A stretch of DNA of 32,639 nucleotides from Flavobacteriaceae bacterium (GTDB lineage: Bacteria > Bacteroidota > Bacteroidia > Flavobacteriales > Flavobacteriaceae). Each line of letters opens with the position of its first letter. Positions within the stretch are counted from its first letter, which is position 1. Under the pieces are notes generated by a model. That model ran no database searches. It had not been told where the DNA came from and saw only the letters and a list, made by a program, of their open reading frames with translations. Location: assembly GCA_002711185.1 (NCBI GenBank), contig PAHL01000012.1, positions 20,930 to 53,568 on the forward strand, read 5' to 3'. The position numbers were made by a program, and so were the translations under genes. Below, one piece after another: positions 8,952-16,504 of this stretch.

Positions 8952-10574
8952 CTACAAATACATATTTTTTCTTAATTCTTTAATTTTTGGATCAGTCATA
9001 TATTCATCAAAATTTAAATATCTATCAATTATACCCTTTGGTGTTAATTCAATAACTCTATTTGCCAGAGATTGTGCAAAATGATGGTCACTAGTTGAAA
9101 ATAATAAAGTTCCTTTAAAATTAATTAATGCATTATTAAATGCAGTGATAGCCTCTAAATCTAAATGATTGGTAGGTTCGTCTATTATCAAGACGTTAGA
9201 TCTACTCATCATCATTTTAGAAATCATACACCTTACTTTTTCTCCACCAGATAAAATATTTGAATTTTTTAAGGCTTCATCACCGGTAAACAACATTTTA
9301 CCAAGAAAACCTCTCAAATATACCTCTTCTTTTTCCTCTTCAGTGATTGCATAGTTCCTCAACCAATCTACCAAAGATTGTGGTTTGTTAAATAAATAGT
9401 CATTATTTAATGGAATGTATTCTTGTTTTGTAGTAATTCCCCAATCAAATGAACCATCAAATGTTTTAATTCTATTTGAAATAATATCAAAAAAATTATT
9501 TACTGCCCTTGTATCCTTACTTATGAAGATAACCTTATCAGATTTGGAAAGGTTTAAATTAACTTTATCAAATAATAAATCTCCATCAAACTTAAAGGCT
9601 AATTTTTCGATATTAAGTATTTGATCACCAGCTTCTCTTTCCAAATCAAAGATTATACCTGGATACCTTCGACTTGAAGGCTTAATTTCCTCAATATTTA
9701 ATTTTTCTATCATTTTTTTCCTTGATGTTGCTTGTTTAGATTTGGCAACATTAGCAGAAAATCTAGATATAAATTCTTGTAATTCTTTCTTTTTTTCTTC
9801 TGCTTTTTTATTTGACTGTGCTTTTTGCCTTGCTGCTAATTGAGATGACTCATACCAGAAACTATAATTTCCTGAGTAATGATTTATTTTTCCATAATCA
9901 ATATCAGATATGTGTGTACAAACAGAATCTAAAAAATGTCTATCATGTGAAACAACAATAACTGTATTTTCATAATTACAAAGAAAATTTTCAAGCCATT
10001 CAATTGTATCATAATCAAGGTCATTTGTTGGTTCATCCATAATTAAAACATCTGGATTTCCAAAAAGGGCCTGGGCTATTAAAACTCTAACTTTTTGTTT
10101 GGAATCAAGATCTAACATTTTATTAAAATGAAGATTTTCATCGATGCCTAAATTTGATAATAAATTTGCAGCATTACTCTCAGCACTCCATCCATCCATT
10201 TCTTCATATTTAATTTGTAATTCCCCTACTCTCTCACTATCAGAATCAGAAAAATTCTCAATCTTATAGATATCTTCCATCTCAGATTTAATTCTAAAAA
10301 GATCTTTATTTCCCATTAATACAGTTTCAAGAACTTGATATTCATCGTGTAAATTATGGTTTTGTTCTAAGATGGATAGACGTTTATCTGGTTCCAAAGA
10401 AATATTTCCAGAATTAGGTTCTTTTAAACCTGAAATAATATTTAAAAAGGTAGATTTTCCAGCTCCATTTGCACCAATTATACCATAGCAATTACCTGGA
10501 CTGAAGGTTACATTTACTTCATCAAATAAAATTCTTTTACCGAACTGAACAGATAAATTATTTACAATTAACAT
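8952..10574 (-). CDS. ABC-F family ATPase, YbiT-like, with degenerate second nucleotide site
   Basis: Soluble twin-cassette ABC-F ATPase; family members bind ribosomes and modulate translation. Its 540 residues and sequence match the YbiT subfamily. NBD1 has Walker A GANGAGKST (34-42), Walker B VLIMDE (E181) and H-loop H210, but the LSGGQ signature is replaced by LDSKQK (156-161). The inter-domain linker (about 225-320) contains FISRFSANVAKSKQATSRKK. NBD2 has an intact signature LSGGEK (441-446) and Walker B VLIIDE (E466), but its Walker A region reads FISKDTRAVNNFF (350-362), with no GxxGxGK[ST]. One composite ATP site (NBD1 Walker A with NBD2 signature) is therefore complete and the other is degenerate on both faces. 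The gene stands alone, divergent from the TlpA-like lipoprotein gene. Confidence 0.93.
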   Translation of the reverse strand: MLIVNNLSVQFGKRILFDEVNVTFSPGNCYGIIGANGAGKSTFLNIISGLKEPNSGNISLEPDKRLSILEQNHNLHDEYQVLETVLMGNKDLFRIKSEMEDIYKIENFSDSDSERVGELQIKYEEMDGWSAESNAANLLSNLGIDENLHFNKMLDLDSKQKVRVLIAQALFGNPDVLIMDEPTNDLDYDTIEWLENFLCNYENTVIVVSHDRHFLDSVCTHISDIDYGKINHYSGNYSFWYESSQLAARQKAQSNKKAEEKKKELQEFISRFSANVAKSKQATSRKKMIEKLNIEEIKPSSRRYPGIIFDLEREAGDQILNIEKLAFKFDGDLLFDKVNLNLSKSDKVIFISKDTRAVNNFFDIISNRIKTFDGSFDWGITTKQEYIPLNNDYLFNKPQSLVDWLRNYAITEEEKEEVYLRGFLGKMLFTGDEALKNSNILSGGEKVRCMISKMMMSRSNVLIIDEPTNHLDLEAITAFNNALINFKGTLLFSTSDHHFAQSLANRVIELTPKGIIDRYLNFDEYMTDPKIKELRKNMYL

Positions 10575-10658
10575 ACTTAAAATTTTGCTAAAAATAATAA
10601 ATCCAAAACTGGAATACTATTAATTTTATAAATTGAAATAAATTTTAATTTTAAATAA

Positions 10659-12041
10659 ATGAGAGATTTTTTAATTTTTGTTTTATTATTTCATAATATT
10701 TTATTTTTTTCATGTAAATCCGAAATAAATTTAAATGATAAGGATGCTTTTTTAGGTGGTCAAATAGTTAATCCATCATCTAATTATGTTACATTATACA
10801 AGAATAATATTTCTATTGATTGTTTATTATTAGATTCAAATAATTCATTTGAAATAGAATTATCAGATATTAAATCTGGCATCTATAAGGTTGAACATAT
10901 TCCTGAATATCAATCAATTATTATAGAATCTGGTGATAGTTTATGGATGAGGGCAAATTCATCTGATTTTAATAAATCCATTTTTTTTAGTGGTATTGGA
11001 AGTAGTAAAAATAATTTTCTGATGGATATGAAATTAAAAATTGATGAAGAAAGTCAATTCTTATCTTCAAAATATTCATTAAACTCTGATGATTTTTCAA
11101 ATATTATCGATTCGTTATTAATCCAAAAGAAGAAGTCATGGATTAAAATGGACTCCATAAATAATTTGACTAAGATTGCTCAAAAAATCACTATGGCCTC
11201 ATATGTCTATCCTTATGCTACTATTAGGGAAAGATATTCTTTATTGAGAGGGACAAATTGGACCACTAATAAGGATAGTATTTATTTTAATTACAGAAGG
11301 TTTTTAAATTTTGAAGAAAAAGATTTAGCTTTCTTTGAGCCATATATAAACTATGTAATAAACTTTTTAAACGAAAAATCATTAGACAGTTCAATGTATT
11401 ATTTCAAACATAAAAAGAATACAAACTTTAATATAAAAAGACTTCAAACTTTAGAAAATGAAATCTCAGGAAGAGAATTGAAAAATAATTTAGCTCGAGC
11501 CATTGCCTACGATGAAATTTTTAATTTTAAAAATCATTTAGATCATGAAAATTTTCTTCAATATTATTTTGCAATTAATACAAATACTATGTTCCTCGCA
11601 GAAATACTAAATCTTCACAATGATATCAAAAAAATGAGTAAAGGTTTTTATTTACCTGAAATAAATCTTCAAAACTCAAACCTAGATTCAGTCAGTAGTA
11701 ATTCTATATTTAATAACAAAAAAACCTTAATTTATTTTTGGTCTCAGACTCAAATGAACCATTACGGTAAAACAATAAAAATATTGAATAAAATAAAAAA
11801 AATTAAACCTGAATATCAATATGTTGGAATTTCATTACAACCACTAAATCAATTAGCAATTGACGTAAATAAGATGATGAAGCAAGAAATTGAAAACCAA
11901 TATGCTATAATTGATTTTGAAGAAGCTAGTAAGAAATGGATTATTTCTCTCATAAATAAGGCAATAATTTTAGATTCTAAAGGAAGGATTGTAAACGGAT
12001 TTGCTAATTTCTTTGATCCATCTATAATTAACCAACTCTAA
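10659..12041 (+). CDS. TlpA/thioredoxin-fold lipoprotein lacking the CXXC motif
   Basis: A 460-residue lipoprotein: a hydrophobic N-terminus ends in a lipobox FFSC with C19 as the lipidation site. The N-terminal domain (about 25-110; LGGQIVNPSSNYVTLYKNN, GIYKVEH, ESGDSLWMRA) resembles the DUF4369-like domain common in front of Bacteroidota TlpA-type thioredoxins. A helical middle follows. The C-terminal 105 residues have thioredoxin-fold features (KKTLIYFWSQTQ, YVGISLQ, IILDSKGRIV). Where active members read FW-x-x-x-CPPC, this one has Q365 and H368 in place of both cysteines, so it cannot act as a thiol:disulfide oxidoreductase in the usual way. The membrane or periplasmic face is its likely location. 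The last codons interlock with the convergent transaldolase gene. Family-level assignment is fair; the function is unknown. Confidence 0.75.
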   Translation: MRDFLIFVLLFHNILFFSCKSEINLNDKDAFLGGQIVNPSSNYVTLYKNNISIDCLLLDSNNSFEIELSDIKSGIYKVEHIPEYQSIIIESGDSLWMRANSSDFNKSIFFSGIGSSKNNFLMDMKLKIDEESQFLSSKYSLNSDDFSNIIDSLLIQKKKSWIKMDSINNLTKIAQKITMASYVYPYATIRERYSLLRGTNWTTNKDSIYFNYRRFLNFEEKDLAFFEPYINYVINFLNEKSLDSSMYYFKHKKNTNFNIKRLQTLENEISGRELKNNLARAIAYDEIFNFKNHLDHENFLQYYFAINTNTMFLAEILNLHNDIKKMSKGFYLPEINLQNSNLDSVSSNSIFNNKKTLIYFWSQTQMNHYGKTIKILNKIKKIKPEYQYVGISLQPLNQLAIDVNKMMKQEIENQYAIIDFEEASKKWIISLINKAIILDSKGRIVNGFANFFDPSIINQL

Positions 12042-12691
12042 TTTCCTTTTTTATAATCAGCAAGAAATTTTTTCAAACCAGAATCAGTTAGAGGGTGTTT
12101 GGCTAGAGAAATTATTGCACTTAATGGTCCCGTCATTACATCTGCGCCTATTTTAGCACAATTGATTATGTGCATTGGGTTACGTATCGATGCAGCTAAA
12201 ATTTCTGTTTCAAATGCATAATTATCAAATATATGCCTTATCTCTTCGATCAGAATCATTCCATCATGAGAGATATCATCTAACCTTCCAATAAAGGGGG
12301 AAACATAAGTTGCGCCTGCTTTAGCAGCAAGAAGTGCTTGGCCAGCTGAAAAAATTAAAGTGCAGTTTGTTTTAATGCCTTTATTTGAAAAATATTTTAT
12401 TGCCTTGATACCTTCATTAATCATCGGAACTTTGACAACGATTTGACTATGGAGTTTAGCTAAGACTTCTCCTTCTTTTATAATCCCATCATAATCAACG
12501 GAAATTACTTCCGCAGAAACATCTCCACTGACCAAATTACATATTTCAACATAATGATTTAATATATTTTTCTCCCCTGTAATTCCTTCTTTAGCCATCA
12601 GAGATGGATTTGTGGTAACTCCATCAAGAATACCAAGATTTTCTGCTTGTCTAATCTGTTCAATATTTGCTGTATCAATAAAAAATTTCAT
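12038..12691 (-). CDS. tal: small transaldolase (TalC/FSA-like subfamily)
   Basis: Cytoplasmic class I aldolase of the pentose phosphate pathway, which transfers dihydroxyacetone units between sugar phosphates through a lysine Schiff base. At 217 residues it matches the short transaldolase/fructose-6-phosphate aldolase group. Visible residues are D6 (FFIDTAN), N28 (TTNPS) and Schiff-base lysine K87 in VVKVPM. Two positions separate the activities: E. coli FSA has Gln59 and Tyr131, whereas here the equivalents are E61 (in SAEV) and F133 (in SPFIGR), which favours transaldolase over F6P aldolase. It starts 9 bases after the SDR gene and is probably co-transcribed with it. Its stop codon (TAG) interlocks with the TAA of the convergent lipoprotein gene in a shared CTAA. 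Confidence 0.93.
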   Translation of the reverse strand: MKFFIDTANIEQIRQAENLGILDGVTTNPSLMAKEGITGEKNILNHYVEICNLVSGDVSAEVISVDYDGIIKEGEVLAKLHSQIVVKVPMINEGIKAIKYFSNKGIKTNCTLIFSAGQALLAAKAGATYVSPFIGRLDDISHDGMILIEEIRHIFDNYAFETEILAASIRNPMHIINCAKIGADVMTGPLSAIISLAKHPLTDSGLKKFLADYKKGN

Positions 12692-12700
12692 ATTTTCTTT

Positions 12701-13504
12701 TTAAATTTTGTAAAAGTTCATTAAAATTTTCTCATAAATAAAATCAGGAAGTATTTTTTTTAGAAAAATAGAAAATTTTTGAAAAAAAGCTCCAATTTTG
12801 TAATGAACTTTTGGATTTCTCGTATTTATTATCTTGTATACAATTTTTGCTACCTCTAAAGGATTATTTCCATCATCAACATGTCTATTCATTTCGTTAA
12901 GACTTTTTCTATATAAATAATTATAAGGTCCCTCTTTTACCGGAGAATGGTATCTTCTAGAGGCAATATTTGTTGCAAAATCTCCTGGTGCTAAAGTTAA
13001 AATATTAATTCCAAATCTTTTAACTTCCATTCTAATTGATTCAGTAAATAATTGTAATGCGCCTTTTGAGGCTGAATAACAACTTCTATAGGGTAATCCC
13101 ATATAGCCAGCAATTGAGGAAATATTGATAATTAAACCCTTTTTATTTTTTCTCATTGAAGGTAAAATTTTTTGCATCATTATAACTTGTCCAAAAAAAT
13201 TTGTATCGAAATTTTTTTTCATTTCTTCAATATCGGTCTCCTCTCCTGGACCCGTTATTCCAACACCCGCATTATTAATTAATATATCAATCTTTTTTTC
13301 TTTTTCTAAAATAAAATTTATGACATTATCAATTAATTTAATGTCAGTTAGGTCCAATTTTAATAATTTATATGAAGTAGGAATAGAATATTTTGATGGG
13401 TTTCTACTTGTACCATATACGTTGTAACCTTTCTTAGATAAAAACTCCGAAGTAGTTTTACCTAGTCCTGATGATGCACCTGTAATTAAAATTGTTTCAC
13501 TCAT
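12701..13504 (-). CDS. short-chain dehydrogenase/reductase (SDR)
   Basis: NAD(P)-dependent classical SDR oxidoreductase of 267 residues. The cofactor motif TGASSGLG lies at 8-15, NNAG at 77-80, a serine cluster (NISS, 127-130) supplies the catalytic Ser, and the YxxxK pair is Y143/K147 (YSASKG). An Arg after the second strand (TSRNP, about 42-46) suggests a preference for NADP. The C-terminal tail (about 230-267) is hydrophobic and basic, possibly membrane-associated. The substrate cannot be told from sequence; lipid-related 3-keto or aldehyde reductases are common in this subgroup. The start codon lies only 8 bases downstream of the SRP RNA on the same strand, so its mRNA may come from read-through of that RNA gene. 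Transaldolase follows after 9 bases. Confidence 0.92.
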   Translation of the reverse strand: MSETILITGASSGLGKTTSEFLSKKGYNVYGTSRNPSKYSIPTSYKLLKLDLTDIKLIDNVINFILEKEKKIDILINNAGVGITGPGEETDIEEMKKNFDTNFFGQVIMMQKILPSMRKNKKGLIINISSIAGYMGLPYRSCYSASKGALQLFTESIRMEVKRFGINILTLAPGDFATNIASRRYHSPVKEGPYNYLYRKSLNEMNRHVDDGNNPLEVAKIVYKIINTRNPKVHYKIGAFFQKFSIFLKKILPDFIYEKILMNFYKI

Positions 13505-13512
13505 AATTAAAA

Positions 13513-13609
13513 GGGCAAGCTAACTACATCACACCGCTACAACCATCTACCCTTGCTGTGTTACCACCCTGGGGGAATTCGACAGGAGCTGGTTGTGTAG
13601 TACTTGCCC
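13513..13609 (-). ncRNA. ffs: signal recognition particle RNA (small bacterial type)
   Basis: Read on the minus strand, this 97-base segment folds as one long hairpin. The ends GGGCAAG and CTTGCCC pair, then ACTACA with TGTAGT and ACAACC with GGTTGT further in. The apex holds the conserved SRP domain IV: CCCAGG-GTG-GTAA-CAC-AGCA-AGGG, equivalent to CAGG-TCC-GGAA-GGA-AGCA in E. coli 4.5S RNA. The CAGG/AGCA internal loop is the Ffh-binding site. The tetraloop is GTAA (still GNRA) instead of the common GGAA. It is G+C-rich against an AT-rich background. It pairs with protein Ffh to target membrane and secreted proteins. Ends are set from the terminal stem and could shift by a few bases. The 3' stem is followed by TTTTAATT, then the SDR start. 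Confidence 0.93.
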
Positions 13610-13613
13610 TAGA

Positions 13614-13643
13614 CAAATATAAGATATAGATTAAAGACGACAA
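13614..13643 (-). promoter_or_regulatory. Bacteroidota-type promoter of the SRP RNA
   Basis: On the minus strand, a perfect -7 element TATATTTG (13614-13621) is preceded at 19 bases by TTG (13641-13643), matching the Bacteroidota layout TTG-N19/20-TAnnTTTG. The -7 box ends 4 bases before the first base of the SRP RNA stem, as expected for a start site at the RNA 5' end. This is the best promoter in the window and probably also drives the SDR and transaldolase genes. Confidence 0.7.
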
Positions 13644-13668
13644 GTAAGATCAAATTTTAATTTTTGTC

Positions 13669-13676
13669 TAAATTTG
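13669..13676 (+). promoter_or_regulatory. possible -7 element for the glutaminyl cyclase gene
   Basis: TAAATTTG fits TAnnTTTG and lies 16 bases before the ATG at 13693, giving a very short leader. No TTG is found at the -33 distance. It would be divergent from the SRP RNA promoter in the same gap. Confidence 0.35.
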
Positions 13677-13692
13677 TATTAATTAATATATA

Positions 13693-14715
13693 ATGATTCG
13701 ATTATTATCATTTTTTATATTTTCCTCTATTATTGGATGTGCTTCCTACAATACCAATAAATATATAATTGAACTAAACTCATCTGAATTTTTTCCTAAT
13801 GATACTTTAGAGGTTAATATAAAATCAAATAAATCTTACCCAATTCCTAAAAGTCAAATTTTTCTCAATGGAAAAAAAATAGATTCTGTTTATTCACTTT
13901 CATCATTAAAATTAGGATATCATGAAATTCAAGTTGAAATAATAAACCAAGGAAAAAAAACTAAACTCAAAGATAATTTTGTTCTTTATGCAAAAGATCC
14001 TCCAAAACTTTATTCGTATAAAATTATAAACACTTATCCACACGACGAAACTTCATATACTCAAGGATTAGAATTCAATAAAAATATATTATTTGAAAGT
14101 ACAGGTCTTCGTGGAAAATCAAAAATCAGATCATTAAATTATAAAACTGGTGAAATAATTAATGAAATAAAATTAAATGATAAGTATTTTGGTGAGGGAT
14201 TGACAATTATGAATAATAAAATTTATCAATTAACATGGCAGGAAGATATTGGATTTGTTTACGATATTGATCTTACGAAGGTTGAGAGTTCCTTTACTTA
14301 TGATGAGAGTGTTGAAGGATGGGGATTATGTAATAATGGAGAAATTTTTTATAAATCAGATGGGACAAATAAGATTTGGTTATTGGACAGTAATGATTTA
14401 AAAGAAATGGATTATATCGAAGTAATGACAAATAAGAAATCTATAAATAAATTAAATGAATTAGAGTGGCACAATAATAAAATATATGCTAATACCTATC
14501 AGTTTGAAAAAGATGTTGTTTTAATAATCGATCCTGAATCCGGTGGTGTAGAAGGCGTTATTGATTTTTCAGGTTTAAAAAACTCGGTGAAACAAATTGA
14601 ATCTTTAAATGTTTTAAATGGTATTGCTTATAATCTAGTAACAAATACTTTTTTTGTCACTGGTAAAAACTGGAGTAAAATTTTTGAAGTTGAAATTTTT
14701 AAAAATAATGAATGA
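13693..14715 (+). CDS. glutaminyl-peptide cyclotransferase, lipoprotein form
   Basis: Enzyme of the glutamine cyclotransferase family (plant/bacterial type, five-bladed propeller), which converts N-terminal glutamine of peptides to pyroglutamate. The N-terminus is a lipoprotein signal, with lipobox SIIGC and C16 as the lipid-bearing cysteine, so it should be membrane-anchored outside the cytoplasm. An Ig-like or linker domain occupies about 25-105. The catalytic propeller follows with SYTQGLEF, FESTGLRGKSKIR, FGEGLTI, YQLTWQE, EGWGLCN, SDGTNKIW, LNELEWHNNKIYANTYQ and VLNGIAYN, all characteristic of the family. At 340 residues it is complete. Its last 8 bases overlap the start of the thioesterase gene, suggesting translational coupling. 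Confidence 0.92.
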   Translation: MIRLLSFFIFSSIIGCASYNTNKYIIELNSSEFFPNDTLEVNIKSNKSYPIPKSQIFLNGKKIDSVYSLSSLKLGYHEIQVEIINQGKKTKLKDNFVLYAKDPPKLYSYKIINTYPHDETSYTQGLEFNKNILFESTGLRGKSKIRSLNYKTGEIINEIKLNDKYFGEGLTIMNNKIYQLTWQEDIGFVYDIDLTKVESSFTYDESVEGWGLCNNGEIFYKSDGTNKIWLLDSNDLKEMDYIEVMTNKKSINKLNELEWHNNKIYANTYQFEKDVVLIIDPESGGVEGVIDFSGLKNSVKQIESLNVLNGIAYNLVTNTFFVTGKNWSKIFEVEIFKNNE

Positions 14716-15124
14716 ATTTACTCAAAAGATTAAAGTAACTAAAGATCATTTAGATGAACTAGATCACGTAAATAATGTTCAATATTTATATTGGGCTCAA
14801 GAAATTGCCAAATCCCATTGGTCTTATTTAACTGAAAAAATTAATCCTGTACCGGGGGTTTGGGTTGTGAGACATCATGATGTTTTATATAAACTTGGTG
14901 CATACCTTTGTGATGAAATTATCATTTCTACATATATTAAATCAGTCAAAGGGCCTATTTCAGAGAGAGTTGTTAATTTTTATAATTCAAAAAATAATAA
15001 TAAAGTAATTGTGAAGATTATTAGTAAATGGTGCTACTTAAGTGACGCCAAAAACAGAAAAATAACCGCTATTCCAGAGTTTATCAGTAATCTTTTTGAC
15101 CCACCTGATTCAAAAATTAAATAA
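14708..15124 (+). CDS. hotdog-fold acyl-CoA thioesterase (4HBT family)
   Basis: Predicted cytoplasmic thioesterase of the 4-hydroxybenzoyl-CoA thioesterase/YbgC group, 138 residues. The motif DELDHVNNVQYLYW contains the family Asp (DHVNN) that activates water, followed by a long helix and the antiparallel sheet (WVVRHHDVLYKLGAYLCDEIIISTYI). I chose the ATG at 14708: an open frame continues 18 codons upstream, but that stretch lies inside the glutaminyl cyclase gene and is not part of the fold. The resulting overlap is 8 bases. The 3' end overlaps convergent glyA by 15 bases. The acyl substrate is unknown. Confidence 0.88.
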   Translation: MNEFTQKIKVTKDHLDELDHVNNVQYLYWAQEIAKSHWSYLTEKINPVPGVWVVRHHDVLYKLGAYLCDEIIISTYIKSVKGPISERVVNFYNSKNNNKVIVKIISKWCYLSDAKNRKITAIPEFISNLFDPPDSKIK

Positions 15125-16384
15125 TTTCCTTTCTTTCATAATTTCTCTTACATCTTTAGAGATATTATTTAAGGTTGATTCATCTTGATGGTTATTTAAA
15201 ACTTTGTCAATCATATTAACAATTATATTCATATCATTTTTTCTAAAGCCTCGAGTTGTAATAGCAGGGGTTCCTATTCTAATTCCTGAGGTAATAAAAG
15301 GGGACTTATCATCAAAAGGAACCATATTTTTATTAACTGTTATCTCTGCTTTTACTAATGCTTCTTCAGCTTCTTTACCAGATATATTTTTATTTCTTAG
15401 ATCAATTAGCATTAAATGATTGTCCGTTCCATTTGAAATGATTTTATATCCTAAGTCAATAAATAAATTGGCCATAATTTGAGAGTTTTCAATAACTCTC
15501 TTTTGATAATTTATGAATTGAGGAGAAAGAGCTTCAGAAAATGCAATGGCTTTTGCAGCAATAACATGCATTAAGGGACCGCCTTGATTTCCTGGGAATA
15601 CTGCCATATTTAATAAATTAGACATTTTTTTTAATGAGCCATTTTTTAATCTTTGACCAAATGGGTTATCAAAGTCCTTACCCATTAATATAAGACCCCC
15701 TCTTGGACCACGAAGTGTTTTGTGTGTTGTAGTTGTAATTACGTGACAGTGAGGAATAGGATTATTTAATAATCCTGATGCTATCATTCCCGAAGGATGA
15801 GAAATATCAGCTAGTAAAAAAGAATCTACTTTATCTGCAATGTATCTGAAACGTTTAAAGTCAATATCTCTAGAGTAAGCAGAAGCTCCGGCAATTATCA
15901 TTTTCGGCTTAAGTTTTGTTGCTATTGATTCAATTTGATCATAATCCAATACTCCACTTTCTCTATCCACTCCATAAAAGCTTGCCTGGTATAATTTTCC
16001 TGAAAAATTTACTGGTGATCCATGAGTTAAGTGTCCACCGTGGGATAGATCAAAACCTAAAATTTTATCTCCCGGAGAAAGAAATGCATGGAATACTGCA
16101 GTATTTGCTTGAGATCCTGAATGAGGCTGAACATTTGCATATTCACATCCAAATAGTTTTTTCGCACGATTAATGGCAATCTCCTCAATCTCATCAACAA
16201 CTTCACAGCCTCCATAATATCTTTTAGCAGGATATCCCTCAGCATATTTGTTAGTGAGTATCGAACCAGTTACTTTCATAACATCTGGACTTGTAAAATT
16301 CTCAGATGCAATAAGTTCTATACCATTTTTTTGTCTGATTTTCTCTTTTGAAACAAGGTCAAATATTTCTTTATCAATCATCAT
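15110..16384 (-). CDS. glyA: serine hydroxymethyltransferase
   Basis: Cytoplasmic PLP enzyme that interconverts serine and glycine with transfer of a one-carbon unit to tetrahydrofolate. The 424 residues are full length. Signature segments are GIELIASENFTSPDV, NKYAEGYPAKRYYGGCE, NVQPHSGSQANTAV, DLSHGGHLTHG, DISHPSG, and the PLP lysine K222 in TTTHKTLRGPRGG. The C-terminus has SGIRIGTPAITTRG. Two in-frame ATGs start the gene (16384 and 16381); either is possible. A TAAATTTG octamer lies just upstream. Its 3' end overlaps the thioesterase gene by 15 bases on the opposite strand. It supplies one-carbon units used, among other things, in purine synthesis (purC is also in the window). Confidence 0.97.
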   Translation of the reverse strand: MMIDKEIFDLVSKEKIRQKNGIELIASENFTSPDVMKVTGSILTNKYAEGYPAKRYYGGCEVVDEIEEIAINRAKKLFGCEYANVQPHSGSQANTAVFHAFLSPGDKILGFDLSHGGHLTHGSPVNFSGKLYQASFYGVDRESGVLDYDQIESIATKLKPKMIIAGASAYSRDIDFKRFRYIADKVDSFLLADISHPSGMIASGLLNNPIPHCHVITTTTHKTLRGPRGGLILMGKDFDNPFGQRLKNGSLKKMSNLLNMAVFPGNQGGPLMHVIAAKAIAFSEALSPQFINYQKRVIENSQIMANLFIDLGYKIISNGTDNHLMLIDLRNKNISGKEAEEALVKAEITVNKNMVPFDDKSPFITSGIRIGTPAITTRGFRKNDMNIIVNMIDKVLNNHQDESTLNNISKDVREIMKERKLFNF

Positions 16385-16399
16385 TAAATTATTTCAATG

Positions 16400-16407
16400 C
16401 AAATTTA
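16400..16407 (-). promoter_or_regulatory. possible -7 element for glyA
   Basis: TAAATTTG on the minus strand, 15 bases before the glyA ATG, fits TAnnTTTG. A TTG occurs upstream but at about 25 bases instead of 19-20, so support is limited. Confidence 0.3.
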
Positions 16408-16504
16408 AATATTATTATACTTTGTAGATAAACAAAATAGGAAATATACCCCAAGTTGTTCACATTAAATAAACATTTATCAAAATATTAAATATTAACT
16501 TTAC

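Noticed and set aside
12038..12691. Fructose-6-phosphate aldolase
   Set aside because: The residues that mark FSA (Gln59, Tyr131) are Glu61 and Phe133 here, as in transaldolases.
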